From: an uncultured Verrucomicrobiota bacterium
GTDB lineage: Bacteria > Verrucomicrobiota > Kiritimatiellia > RFP12 > UBA1067
Direction of reading: 5' to 3'
Assembly (NCBI GenBank): GCA_947305825.1
Contig: CAMZET010000011.1
Coordinates: 1-14,234, forward strand
DNA: 14,234 nt
Shown here piece after piece: positions 1 to 6,423 of this stretch. The notes beneath the pieces were generated by a model. The model saw only the letters and a list, made by a program, of their open reading frames with translations, had not been told where the DNA came from and ran no database searches. The first letter of the stretch is position 1. Every line of letters begins with the position of its first letter. The position numbers and the translations under genes were made by a program.

Positions 1-1
1 A

Positions 2-13
2 GGAATATCCCCA
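2..13 (+). repeat. Left terminal inverted repeat of the IS
   Basis: GGAATATCCCCA is exactly the reverse complement of bases 1555-1566. Matching becomes patchy inside (a shared T-rich stretch around 16-18) and stops outside at base 1. This is the presumed transposase binding and cleavage end. Confidence 0.85.
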
Positions 14-90
14 GTTTTTGACCCCTGAAATGAGTCGGATGCCTGATTTTATTGGACGAGATGGATTTCTGGAAGTGAAATAAGCGAAAA

Positions 91-154
91 GTCGGTTCCA
101 CTTGCTGGGTGTGGTATAATACCACGTGCCTAAAACCACCAAGGAGGAACCGAC
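91..154 (+). promoter_or_regulatory. Fold-back repeat over the transposase ribosome binding site
   Basis: GTCGGTTCC (91-99) is perfectly complementary to GGAACCGAC (146-154), which ends at the base before the transposase ATG. A further 4-bp pairing (CTTG 101-104 with CAAG 140-143) continues the stem after a small bulge. Together they cover the AAGGAGG ribosome binding site (141-147). The left arm is upstream of the predicted transcription start near 127, so only transcripts that read in from flanking DNA would fold this way. IS10 and IS50 use this kind of structure to avoid activation by outside promoters. The pairing is seen directly; the role is inferred. Confidence 0.6.
92..125 (+). promoter_or_regulatory. 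Transposase promoter with palindromic extended -10
   Basis: TATAAT at 115-120 is a perfect -10 box, preceded by TGG to give an extended -10. No good -35 hexamer is seen; the best spaced candidate (TCGGTT, 92-97, 17-bp spacer) is weak. The -10 lies in a 15-base palindrome at 111-125 (GTGGTAT-A-ATACCAC), which could bind a repressor or simply be a strong AT-rich core. Transcription would start near 127, leaving a short leader before the ATG at 155. Confidence 0.65.
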
Positions 155-1456
155 ATGGGAAATGATAGCATAATTGCGTTCAAAACGCGAGAACAGCTCA
201 GAAAATACCTGGGGATATTTTCTCCCCAGTTCAAGAACAGCCGCTGGAAGATGGAGTTCCTTGGGCAGATGCTCTTCGGCATACAGGCCTCGCGCAACAC
301 GCTGATGAGCGAGATTGCGCGTTCGCTCCAGGAGGACATTCTCGCCAAGAAGACGCAGGAACGGCTTGAACGGCATCTGGCGACGGAGGGAATGGACTCG
401 AAGGTGCACGGAAGCATTCTGTGCGATGCCGCGCCAGGCATCCACGACGACACATTGATCATCGTCGACCCTACTGACGTGCAGAAGGAGTACGCGGAGA
501 AGATGCCGTATCTCGCCAAGGTGTGGGACGGGAGCAAGGGCAGGGTCGGCGACAACCTCGGGTACACACTGTGCATGGCGATAGCCTGCGAGAACGGATG
601 CCGGAAGATAGTGCCTTTGATGCTGCGGCTGTGGTCGTCCGTCCATCCCGAGTACGTCAGCGAGAACGACGAGGTGGAGCAGGTGATCGGGCAGATAGCA
701 TCCACCACGAACGGCAGGGGCATATTCGTCTACGACAGAGGCGGGGACGGCGACAACATGTTCGCTTTTTACATAAGGCACGGCCTTGACTTCATCGTGC
801 GGCTTGTCGGGGACCGCCATCTGCTCAACTGGGGAGGGAGGACGGAGAGGTCCAAGGTTCTTGCGTCCGACCTTGCGCGGCAGTGCACGCTCAAATACGA
901 GGACAGCGCGTTCTTCAAGTCGCACAACAAGATTCACAACGTGCGCGTGAAGTACGGCTCGATGCCCGTGCGCCTTCCGGACTGGTCCGAGACGAACCTG
1001 CATCTTGTTGTCGCGAAGTGGCCCGGCGGCGAGAAGCCCATGATGCTGCTGACGACGCTGAACGCGGTGCGCACGCGCAAGGCCCTGTGGGAGGTGGTGC
1101 AGGGGTATCTGACCCGCTGGAGGGTCGAGGACACGATACGGTACATCAAGCAGTCCTACAGGCTCGAGCACATGAGGCTCCTCGACTACCAGCGGCTGAA
1201 GAACATGGCCGCGCTCGTCGTCGCGGTGGCTTACTTCGCAGCCGCGTGGCTCGGCAAGAAGGTCAAGCTGGACGCGCTCGCAAAGCACGTCGCCAAGGTC
1301 TCGCGCAAGATGTTCGAGGTGCCGGAGTTCTTCTACTACGCAATCGCAGACGGGCTCAGGTGGCTCTTCGTGCGGCACGGGAAGTGGCGCGGCTGGAAGT
1401 GCCCGTGCGAAGAATGCGGCGACCTCCAGATGGAATTTGAGCTGCTTTCGGAGTAA
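155..1456 (+). CDS. IS4-family DDE transposase
   Basis: Catalyses cut-and-paste movement of the surrounding element by binding its terminal repeats. The 433-residue protein carries the RNase H-like DDE core. The likely first aspartate is D105 in VDPTDV, the second is D194 in VYDRG, and the glutamate is E325. The stretch at 318-332 matches the IS4 signature Y-(2)-R-(3)-E-(6)-K exactly (Y318, R321, E325, K332), giving high confidence in the family. A beta-strand-rich insertion between the second Asp and Glu (about 195-317) is typical. The C-terminus has a small Cys cluster (C416, C418, C421), perhaps metal-binding. The ATG at 155 follows AAGGAGG at 141-147 with 7-nt spacing, so the start is well supported. 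No frameshift or early stop is present. External read-through is probably blocked by the fold-back structure upstream. Confidence 0.93.
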   Translation: MGNDSIIAFKTREQLRKYLGIFSPQFKNSRWKMEFLGQMLFGIQASRNTLMSEIARSLQEDILAKKTQERLERHLATEGMDSKVHGSILCDAAPGIHDDTLIIVDPTDVQKEYAEKMPYLAKVWDGSKGRVGDNLGYTLCMAIACENGCRKIVPLMLRLWSSVHPEYVSENDEVEQVIGQIASTTNGRGIFVYDRGGDGDNMFAFYIRHGLDFIVRLVGDRHLLNWGGRTERSKVLASDLARQCTLKYEDSAFFKSHNKIHNVRVKYGSMPVRLPDWSETNLHLVVAKWPGGEKPMMLLTTLNAVRTRKALWEVVQGYLTRWRVEDTIRYIKQSYRLEHMRLLDYQRLKNMAALVVAVAYFAAAWLGKKVKLDALAKHVAKVSRKMFEVPEFFYYAIADGLRWLFVRHGKWRGWKCPCEECGDLQMEFELLSE

Positions 1457-1554
1457 TGCCGCGTCTACAACGGCGAGAATCATGTCGGCTAACCCTTCGA
1501 AACCCGCGAAAAGCGCGCAAGGCTCTCCAAGGGCTCGACAGCGTTTTGCAAAGG

Positions 1555-1566
1555 TGGGGATATTCC
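1555..1566 (-). repeat. Right terminal inverted repeat of the IS
   Basis: TGGGGATATTCC is the perfect inverted copy of bases 2-13 and lies 98 bases after the transposase stop codon. The stretch 1457-1554 between stop codon and repeat has no convincing gene and no T-tailed hairpin, so no terminator is assigned inside the element. Confidence 0.85.
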
Positions 1567-1580
1567 AGCGATGGCGAGTC

Positions 1581-1610
1581 TTGACGGCGGGCAAGCGGCG
1601 GTGGTATAAT
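1581..1610 (+). promoter_or_regulatory. Sigma70-type promoter for the flavodoxin gene
   Basis: TTGACG (1581-1586), an 18-bp spacer and TATAAT (1605-1610) form a near-consensus promoter, with TGG before the -10. Start of transcription is expected near 1617, giving a leader of about 55 nt before the ATG at 1672. The box sequence GTGGTATAATA (1601-1611) is identical to the one inside the IS promoter (111-121). The promoter lies outside the IS right repeat, so it belongs to the host gene and survived the insertion. Confidence 0.75.
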
Positions 1611-1634
1611 ATGCGCCGATGTTTGCGCCGCATA
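1610..1634 (+). promoter_or_regulatory. Possible operator at the flavodoxin transcription start
   Basis: TATGCG (1610-1615) and CGCATA (1629-1634) form a 6-bp inverted repeat spanning the predicted start site. GCGCCG occurs twice within it (1613-1618 and 1625-1630). A second, wider pair, TCTTGAC (1579-1585, covering the -35) and GTCAAGA (1637-1643), encloses it. The arrangement could be a repressor site, but short repeats like these also arise by chance. Confidence 0.3.
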
Positions 1635-1671
1635 CTGTCAAGAGGCGGAACGGACGGAGGACAAAACTACA

Positions 1672-2277
1672 ATGAAGAAATTGCTCAGCAGCGGGCTTGC
1701 AGCCGTGGGGCTGCTTGCGGGATGTACGCAGTCGGAAGCGACGGCACAGGAGGCGGGCGAGACGACGCCGGCCAAGACGGCGGTGGTGTATTTTTCGTGG
1801 AGCCCCGACGGCAACACGCGCTTCGCGGCCGGCGCAATCGCGAAGAAAACCGGCGCGGACCTCTTTGAAATCAAGGCCGAGACGCCGTACAGCAGCGACT
1901 TCAAGGCCTGCTGCGACGAGGCGCAGCCGGAATGCTACGGCAAGAAACTCCGGCCGATTCTGCCCGTAGAGGGCCTTGACTTGGCGAAATACGACGTCGT
2001 GCTCGTAGGCACGCCGAACTGGTGGGGCACCATGGCGCCTCCGGTGCGCACGTTCCTCGCACAGAACCTGGAAGCGCTCAAAGGCAAGCGAGCGGCGATA
2101 TTCGCGACGCATGGCGGCGGCGGAATGCAGCGCATCGGCAAGGAGTTCGAGGAACTCGTCGGCGGCACGGCAGACGTGCTGCCGCCCGGAGCTTTCCCGG
2201 GTGCGTCCGTCAAGAACAGCGTTTCTGCCATCGAGACGTTCGCCAAGGAGCGTACGAGCAACGAGACATCGAAGTAA
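1672..2277 (+). CDS. Exported lipoprotein flavodoxin
   Basis: Predicted FMN-binding electron carrier of the flavodoxin_4 type, anchored by lipid on the outer face of the inner membrane or in the periplasm. Residues 1-17 form a lipoprotein signal peptide with lipobox LLAG before C18, followed by a flexible linker to about residue 35. The FMN phosphate loop is S42 to T49 (SWSPDGNT). GTPNWWG (113-119) and THGGGG (146-151) are the conserved flavin-contact segments of this subfamily. The length (201 residues) suits one domain plus the export signal. C80, C81 and C88 form a tight cysteine group, unusual for a simple flavodoxin. The start is an ATG with GGAGG at 1656-1660, a rather long 11-nt spacing. 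It is transcribed alone from its own promoter and ends at an intrinsic terminator. Its redox partner is unknown. Confidence 0.87.
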   Translation: MKKLLSSGLAAVGLLAGCTQSEATAQEAGETTPAKTAVVYFSWSPDGNTRFAAGAIAKKTGADLFEIKAETPYSSDFKACCDEAQPECYGKKLRPILPVEGLDLAKYDVVLVGTPNWWGTMAPPVRTFLAQNLEALKGKRAAIFATHGGGGMQRIGKEFEELVGGTADVLPPGAFPGASVKNSVSAIETFAKERTSNETSK

Positions 2278-2300
2278 ATTGTCGCGCATGACGCGCAGCA

Positions 2301-2345
2301 GACGCCCGGCCTCGCCTTTCTGCGCGGTCGGGCGTCATCGTTTTT
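2301..2345 (+). terminator. Intrinsic terminator after the flavodoxin gene
   Basis: GACGCCCG (2301-2308) pairs perfectly with CGGGCGTC (2329-2336), with three further inner pairs (one G-U), leaving a loop of about 14 nt. ATCG and then TTTTT (2341-2345) follow. The hairpin starts 23 nt after the stop codon at 2277. On the minus strand there is no T-run after the stem, so it should stop mainly plus-strand transcription. It overlaps the stop codon of the converging gene (2335-2337). Confidence 0.8.
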
Positions 2346-3372
2346 CGAACTCGCACGCCTCCGGCAGCAAGGCGTCGGCCGCCCTTGCTATTTCCGCGTA
2401 GCAATGCGCGAACTCTTCCCCCTCGCATTTGTCGTTGAAGCAGATTTCAGCGAGAGGCGCGTTTCGCACGAAGTCGCACAAACCGAGGAGACTCGCGGAA
2501 TTGACCACTTCATGGAGTCCCATGCGCTTCTCGTTAGCCGGCTGAAAGCGCCCCTGCACGAGATTCCACGATGCCATGAGCCAATGGTTCACGCTGTCGT
2601 CCGAGCGGAAGCGGCTGCGCGACGTGCGCTCCAGCGCGCCGGGGAAACGCCGCCACATTTCGCCGAAGGTGGATTTGAGGTGCGGAACGGCGAGATGCCC
2701 GAAGCAGCCTTGAATCATCGTGCGGTTCACGGCGATGGACGCGAGGTTCTTTGCGGCGCGGACGGCTCCGAGGGAGCGGACGTCGAAGAACTTGCGCCAG
2801 TTGCGCCAGACCTGCCGCTGCACGTCCGTCGCGAGTTTGACGAGCCCGCTGTTGTTGAGCACTATGCGGCTTATGTTGCTCGCACCAAGCCAGGGCGGGA
2901 TGCCGAGGTCGCACGGAAGCACGGGCAGACCGCCCCGGAAAAAGAATTCGGGCGCCACCGGGCGCAGCAGGAGAATGTCGTCGTTGAAGAGCACGAAGCG
3001 TTCCGAGAGCCCCGCCAGGCGGTGGAGGTTCAGCTCTATGGTGTTTGAGTGGAAAGTCGGCAGCCACTCGCCGGGAATGTACTCGTCGTGCCTGACGAAG
3101 CGCAGCCGCGGGCTGGACTCGTCGAGCCAGGCGGGCTTCTGCCCGCACGTGATTAGGAACACCCGGTTCACCCACGGGGCGAACTTGGCGATGGCGCGCA
3201 GGCAATAGCGGAGCAGCCCGTTATCGCGGTACCGGCAGTCGCCGTTCGCGTTGGCGTCGCCGGTGGAATAGCCGCGCTCCGAGGCCTCGAAGGCGCGCCG
3301 TCTCGCAAGCCATTCGCCGTCGCTGCCGTCCACCCATGTCAAAACGAAGTCGATTTTCCGCGAATCTTCCAT
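2335..3372 (-). CDS. Stealth-family sugar-phosphate transferase
   Basis: Predicted capsule or exopolysaccharide hexose-1-phosphate transferase; Stealth proteins move sugar phosphate from a nucleotide sugar onto a growing glycan at the cytoplasmic membrane. All four conserved regions can be followed: CR1 IDFVLTWVDG (7-16); CR2 from about 49 to 145, with RYCLRAIAKFAPW, LPTFHSN and the FNDD motif (129-132); CR3 about 215-265 (GHLAVPHLKSTF, then FRSDD at 255-259); and CR4 around CFND (311-314). The length of 345 residues fits. The ATG at 3372 has AGGAG at 3380-3384 with 7-nt spacing. A TTG 36 nt further upstream is possible but has less support. It follows the NifA-like regulator gene by 28 nt, so the two are probably co-transcribed. 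No other glycan genes are visible. The last codons lie in the flavodoxin terminator hairpin. Confidence 0.88.
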   Translation of the reverse strand: MEDSRKIDFVLTWVDGSDGEWLARRRAFEASERGYSTGDANANGDCRYRDNGLLRYCLRAIAKFAPWVNRVFLITCGQKPAWLDESSPRLRFVRHDEYIPGEWLPTFHSNTIELNLHRLAGLSERFVLFNDDILLLRPVAPEFFFRGGLPVLPCDLGIPPWLGASNISRIVLNNSGLVKLATDVQRQVWRNWRKFFDVRSLGAVRAAKNLASIAVNRTMIQGCFGHLAVPHLKSTFGEMWRRFPGALERTSRSRFRSDDSVNHWLMASWNLVQGRFQPANEKRMGLHEVVNSASLLGLCDFVRNAPLAEICFNDKCEGEEFAHCYAEIARAADALLPEACEFEKR

Positions 3373-3400
3373 ATAGCCGCTCCTGAAAGCCGTTGTGCAA

Positions 3401-4960
3401 TCATGCAATGCCGAGGCGCTTCATGCGGTAGTTCATCATGCGCGGGCTGACGTCGAGTTCGCGTCCGGCGGCCGAGCGGCAGCCGCCGTTCCGGCGCAGG
3501 GCCTGCTCTATGGCGGCGCGCTCGAACGCCTGCAGCTGCTCGCGGAGCGTCCTGCCCTCGCGAGCGTCGAACGGCGCCTCCTCGAATCCTGCCACCCGGC
3601 ACGCCGGCGGCAGGTTGTAGCCGTGTATGCAGTCGTCCGTCGTCGTCAGCACGGCACGCTCTATCGCGTTCTCCAGCTCGCGCACGTTCCCCGGCCACCC
3701 GTACGACATCAGCATGTTCATGGCCGGCGTCGAAATGCGCACCACGCTCTTGGAATATCTCGCCGACATCTTTTTCATCAGGTGCTCGGCCAGAAGCTCC
3801 ACGTCTCCGGTGCGCTCGGCCAGCGGCGGCACGGTTATTGGGAAAACCGAAAGCCGATAGTAGAGGTCTTCTCGGAAGAGCTTCTTCTCCATGAGTTCTT
3901 CCAGGTTGCGTCCGGTGGCGGCGATGAAGCGCACGTCAGACCGTATTTCGGCATTCGAGCCGACGCGGGAAAAGGTCCGCTCTTGCAGGAACCTGAGGAG
4001 TTTGACCTGCACCGGAATCGAGAGGTCGCCGATTTCGTCGAGGAAGAGGGTGCCGCCGTTGGCGGCCTCGGCGCGTCCGATGCGGCGCTCGAAAGCGTCC
4101 GTGAACGCCCCCTTCTCGTGTCCGAAGAGTTCGGATTCGACCAGGGTTTCCGGGAGAGCGGCGCAGTTTAGCGTGACGAAAGGCTTGCCTGCGCGCAAGG
4201 AAGCCTGCTGGATGGCGCGAGCGACGAGTTCCTTGCCCGTGCCGGAGGCGCCGCGGATGAGGACGGTCGCGTCCGACGGCGCCACCTGGCGAATCTGCTC
4301 GTAGACGATGCGCATCTGGCGGCTGTTGCCGACGAGCCCGCCGGGATTCGTGCCGATTATTTCGCGCAGGCGCTCGTTTTCGCCGAGGAGCGCCTCGCGC
4401 TCCTCGCATTGCTCGCGGCAGACGGCCGCCGCGTCAGCCGCCATGTTCGCGATAATCTCCAGCAGCGCAACGTCGCGCCCGAGCGACACGCGCGACGCAT
4501 CGCCCGCGCCGGACGGCGGCGCGCGGTCCACCGACAGCGTCCCGATTACCTGCCCCTGGTGCAGGAGCGGCACGCAGATGAACGAAATCGCGTCCCCCTT
4601 GGCGCGCGTGCGCGTCCTGTTGAGGAACCGGCGGTCTTTGCGCACGTCCGGCACCACTTCCGACTTGCCGCTCCGCGCCACGGCCCCGGTTATCCCCTCG
4701 CCCACGCGGTAGCGCCCTAACGCCTTCTCTTCGGCGTTGAGCTCTTCCGTGGAAGCTTCTATGCGCAGCTCGTCTCCCTCGAGAAGCGTGAACGTCCCGC
4801 GCAGCATCCCCATTCGGCGGTGGAGCACGTCGAGCACCGTCTCCAGCTGAGCGCGGACGTCTCGCCCCTTGACGAGCGCCCGGGCTATTTCCTGCAGCAC
4901 AAGTATCTCCGGCGGCAGAACTCCGGACTCCACGTTCCGCTCTGTATGTTCGCTTTTCAC
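3401..4960 (-). CDS. NifA-like sigma54-dependent transcription activator
   Basis: Enhancer-binding protein that would use ATP to open sigma54-RNA polymerase promoters. Domain order: GAF sensor (about 20-180), short charged linker (181-203), AAA+ domain (about 208-435), Fis-type helix-turn-helix (about 488-519). Visible motifs are Walker A GASGTGKE (237-244), Walker B GGTLFLDE (302-309), and FREDLYYRL (362-370) holding candidate arginine fingers. The sigma54-contact loop reads GAFTDA (284-289) instead of the usual GAFTGA. The GAF segments RYRVGEGITG and ISFICVPL and the C-terminal PRMMNYRMK are close to NifA style. The oxygen-sensing cysteine spacing of rhizobial NifA is absent and no nif genes are nearby, so the target need not be nitrogen fixation. 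The start is a GTG at 4960 with a weak ribosome binding site. It probably shares a transcript with the Stealth gene. Confidence 0.9.
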   Translation of the reverse strand: MKSEHTERNVESGVLPPEILVLQEIARALVKGRDVRAQLETVLDVLHRRMGMLRGTFTLLEGDELRIEASTEELNAEEKALGRYRVGEGITGAVARSGKSEVVPDVRKDRRFLNRTRTRAKGDAISFICVPLLHQGQVIGTLSVDRAPPSGAGDASRVSLGRDVALLEIIANMAADAAAVCREQCEEREALLGENERLREIIGTNPGGLVGNSRQMRIVYEQIRQVAPSDATVLIRGASGTGKELVARAIQQASLRAGKPFVTLNCAALPETLVESELFGHEKGAFTDAFERRIGRAEAANGGTLFLDEIGDLSIPVQVKLLRFLQERTFSRVGSNAEIRSDVRFIAATGRNLEELMEKKLFREDLYYRLSVFPITVPPLAERTGDVELLAEHLMKKMSARYSKSVVRISTPAMNMLMSYGWPGNVRELENAIERAVLTTTDDCIHGYNLPPACRVAGFEEAPFDAREGRTLREQLQAFERAAIEQALRRNGGCRSAAGRELDVSPRMMNYRMKRLGIA

Positions 4961-5019
4961 CTAGACGTACCGTGTCGCTTACCGTTAATTAATAGGATGG
5001 CTGCGGCCGAACGGGGCGT
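4961..5019 (-). other. AT-rich gap between dipeptidase and regulator genes
   Basis: This 59-base gap contains the AT-rich palindrome TTAATTAA (4985-4992) in otherwise GC-rich DNA. Read on the minus strand, TATTAA lies about 28 bases before the GTG start and could act as a -10 box, but no convincing -35 is seen. No terminator hairpin follows the dipeptidase gene, so read-through from it is equally possible. Confidence 0.3.
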
Positions 5020-6384
5020 CTAGAGAGCGGCGAGGAAGCGCCTGGCGAAGTCGCGGGCCTTGTCGAACTGCACGAAGGAATACGACTCGTTGGGAGAGTG
5101 GATGCGGTCCTCGGCCTGTCCCCAGCCGACGATGAGCGGCGCGGCGCCGGAGGCGGCCAGCAACGCGGAGACGACGGGGATGGAAGCGCCGTCCCAGACG
5201 AACACGGCTCCGCGGGAATCCATTTCCGCGAGGACGTCGCCGGCGAGGCGGAAGAGCGGAGATGCGAGAGGCAGGCGGAAGCCGCCGGCGCCGGGGTTGA
5301 AATCCTCGACGCTGAGCGTCATTCCCTCCGGGACGCGGGCCTCCAGATGCGCCTTGACGGCGTCGAAAGCGCGTCGCGGCGTCTGGCCCGGCACGAGGCG
5401 CATGGAAATCTTGGCGATGGCGTTCGCGGGGATGACGGTCTTGGCTCCGGGTCCGCCGTAGCCGGAATGGATGCCGTTGACCTCGATGGTCGGCTCGAAA
5501 CCGTTGCGAACGGAGACCGGCTTGGCGCGTTCGCCGCCGGCCGCGGGGCAGCCGATGTCCGTCGCATACTCCTCGGCGCTCGGCGCCGTCTCCGCCGCCG
5601 TGCGCAGCTCTTCCTCGCTTGGCGGCTCCACGCCGTCCATGAAACCCGCCACGGCTATGGAGCCGTCGGGATTGTGCAGCGACGCGACAAGCTCCGCGAT
5701 TCCCTGCGCCGGGTTTGGCGCGACCCCGCCGTATTCGCCGGAGTGCAGGTCGCGGTTCGGCCCGGTCAGCCGCACCGTGAAGTGGCTCACGCCGCGCAGG
5801 CCCGCCACAATCGCCGGGCGCAGTTCCGCCGCCGCCGACGTGTCGCACACCATGAGCACGTCCGCAGCAAGCTCCTTGCGCATTTCCGGCGCCAGACGCA
5901 TGAGCATTTCCGAGCCGGACTCCTCCTGCCCTTCCAGCACAATCTTCAGGGTTGGCGTCGGCTTGCGGACGCTTCCGGACGCCGGCTTCACGCTCTGGCG
6001 GTCCAGAAAGTCGCGCACGCCGTTCAAGGTCGCGAAGAGCTGCCCCTTGTCGTCCTGGGCGCCGCGGCAGTAGACCCTGCCGCCGACGACCGTAGGCTCG
6101 AACGGCGGCGTCTTCCATTCCTCCACCGGGTCTGCCGGCTGCACGTCATAGTGGCCGTATAGCAGCACGGTCGGCGCGCCTTCTTCGCCCTCGCGCACCG
6201 CCAGCACCACCGGCGGCGCGAACTCTCCTTCCGCAAGACGCAGCGACACGCCAAAACCGGCGCGCTCCAGCCACGCCTTCAGATATTGCGCACAGGCGCT
6301 GCATTCGCGCAGCTTCGCGGGGTCCGCGCCTACGCTCTCATACTTCAAAAGCTCGAAATACTCTTTCTTTGTGCTGTCGTTCAT
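5020..6384 (-). CDS. M20-family metallodipeptidase
   Basis: Predicted cytosolic two-zinc dipeptidase of the M20 family (PepV/carnosinase-like group; relatives include ArgE and DapE). The metal and catalytic residues are all recognisable: H78 and D80 in YGHYD, bridging D111 in GAQDDKG, the E154-E155 pair in EGQEES, D181 in VCDTS, and H429 in RIHSP. Residues of about 195-330 form the dimerisation (lid) domain characteristic of the family. The length of 454 is usual. Exact substrate cannot be told; short peptides are most likely, with N-acyl amino acids as an alternative. The ATG at 6384 has no ribosome binding site, and an extended -10 box ends only 9 nt before it, so a leaderless message is likely. 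The gene lies downstream of the glycosylase gene and upstream of the regulator. Confidence 0.88.
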   Translation of the reverse strand: MNDSTKKEYFELLKYESVGADPAKLRECSACAQYLKAWLERAGFGVSLRLAEGEFAPPVVLAVREGEEGAPTVLLYGHYDVQPADPVEEWKTPPFEPTVVGGRVYCRGAQDDKGQLFATLNGVRDFLDRQSVKPASGSVRKPTPTLKIVLEGQEESGSEMLMRLAPEMRKELAADVLMVCDTSAAAELRPAIVAGLRGVSHFTVRLTGPNRDLHSGEYGGVAPNPAQGIAELVASLHNPDGSIAVAGFMDGVEPPSEEELRTAAETAPSAEEYATDIGCPAAGGERAKPVSVRNGFEPTIEVNGIHSGYGGPGAKTVIPANAIAKISMRLVPGQTPRRAFDAVKAHLEARVPEGMTLSVEDFNPGAGGFRLPLASPLFRLAGDVLAEMDSRGAVFVWDGASIPVVSALLAASGAAPLIVGWGQAEDRIHSPNESYSFVQFDKARDFARRFLAAL

Positions 6385-6393
6385 AAGACTTAT

Positions 6394-6402
6394 ATTTTAG
6401 CA
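6394..6402 (-). promoter_or_regulatory. Extended -10 promoter of the dipeptidase gene
   Basis: Read on the minus strand the site is TGCTAAAAT, a TGn-extended -10 with hexamer TAAAAT at 6399-6394. No -35 match is seen at the expected spacing. The initiation point would fall around 6385-6387, directly before the ATG at 6384, so the mRNA would have a leader of 0-3 nt. The AT-rich patch stands out from its GC-rich surroundings. Confidence 0.55.
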
Positions 6403-6423
6403 TATTTCGCCGCCCTGCGCGTA

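Larger units (their letters stand above)
2..1566 (+). mobile_element. Complete IS4-family insertion sequence
   Basis: The element is bounded by perfect 12-bp inverted repeats (GGAATATCCCCA at 2-13; its reverse complement at 1555-1566) and holds one transposase gene with promoter and ribosome binding site. The bases just outside (1 and 1567) break the match, so the ends are likely exact, giving about 1.56 kb. The transposase belongs to the DDE/YREK group that defines IS4-family elements. It appears intact and may be mobile. IS4-type insertion usually duplicates roughly 9-12 bp of target. The right flank starts AGCGATGGCG, but only one base of left flank is present, so the duplication cannot be tested here. 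The right end lies 14 bp before the -35 box of the flavodoxin promoter, which looks undamaged. Confidence 0.88.

Noticed and set aside
1..154. Dam-methylation control of the transposase as in IS10/IS50
   Set aside because: No GATC site is present in the left-end promoter region, so that form of control is not supported.
1489..2289. 266-codon minus-strand open frame opposite the flavodoxin gene
   Set aside because: The product is Arg/Leu-rich with no recognisable motif, as expected for a shadow in GC-rich DNA; the opposite strand encodes a clear flavodoxin with promoter and terminator.
3373..3408. TTG start for the Stealth gene at 3408
   Set aside because: The extra 12 residues are outside the conserved region, while ATG 3372 has AGGAG at ideal spacing and places CR1 near the N-terminus as usual.
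3401..4960. True nitrogen-fixation NifA with oxygen sensing
   Set aside because: The cysteine spacing of oxygen-responsive NifA is absent (only C444 and C454 near the relevant region) and no nif genes are in the window.
4985..6162. Long open frames of 354 (+) and 377 (-) codons over the dipeptidase gene
   Set aside because: Arg/Gly/Ala-rich low-complexity translations. The 454-residue M20 frame has every metal ligand in order.
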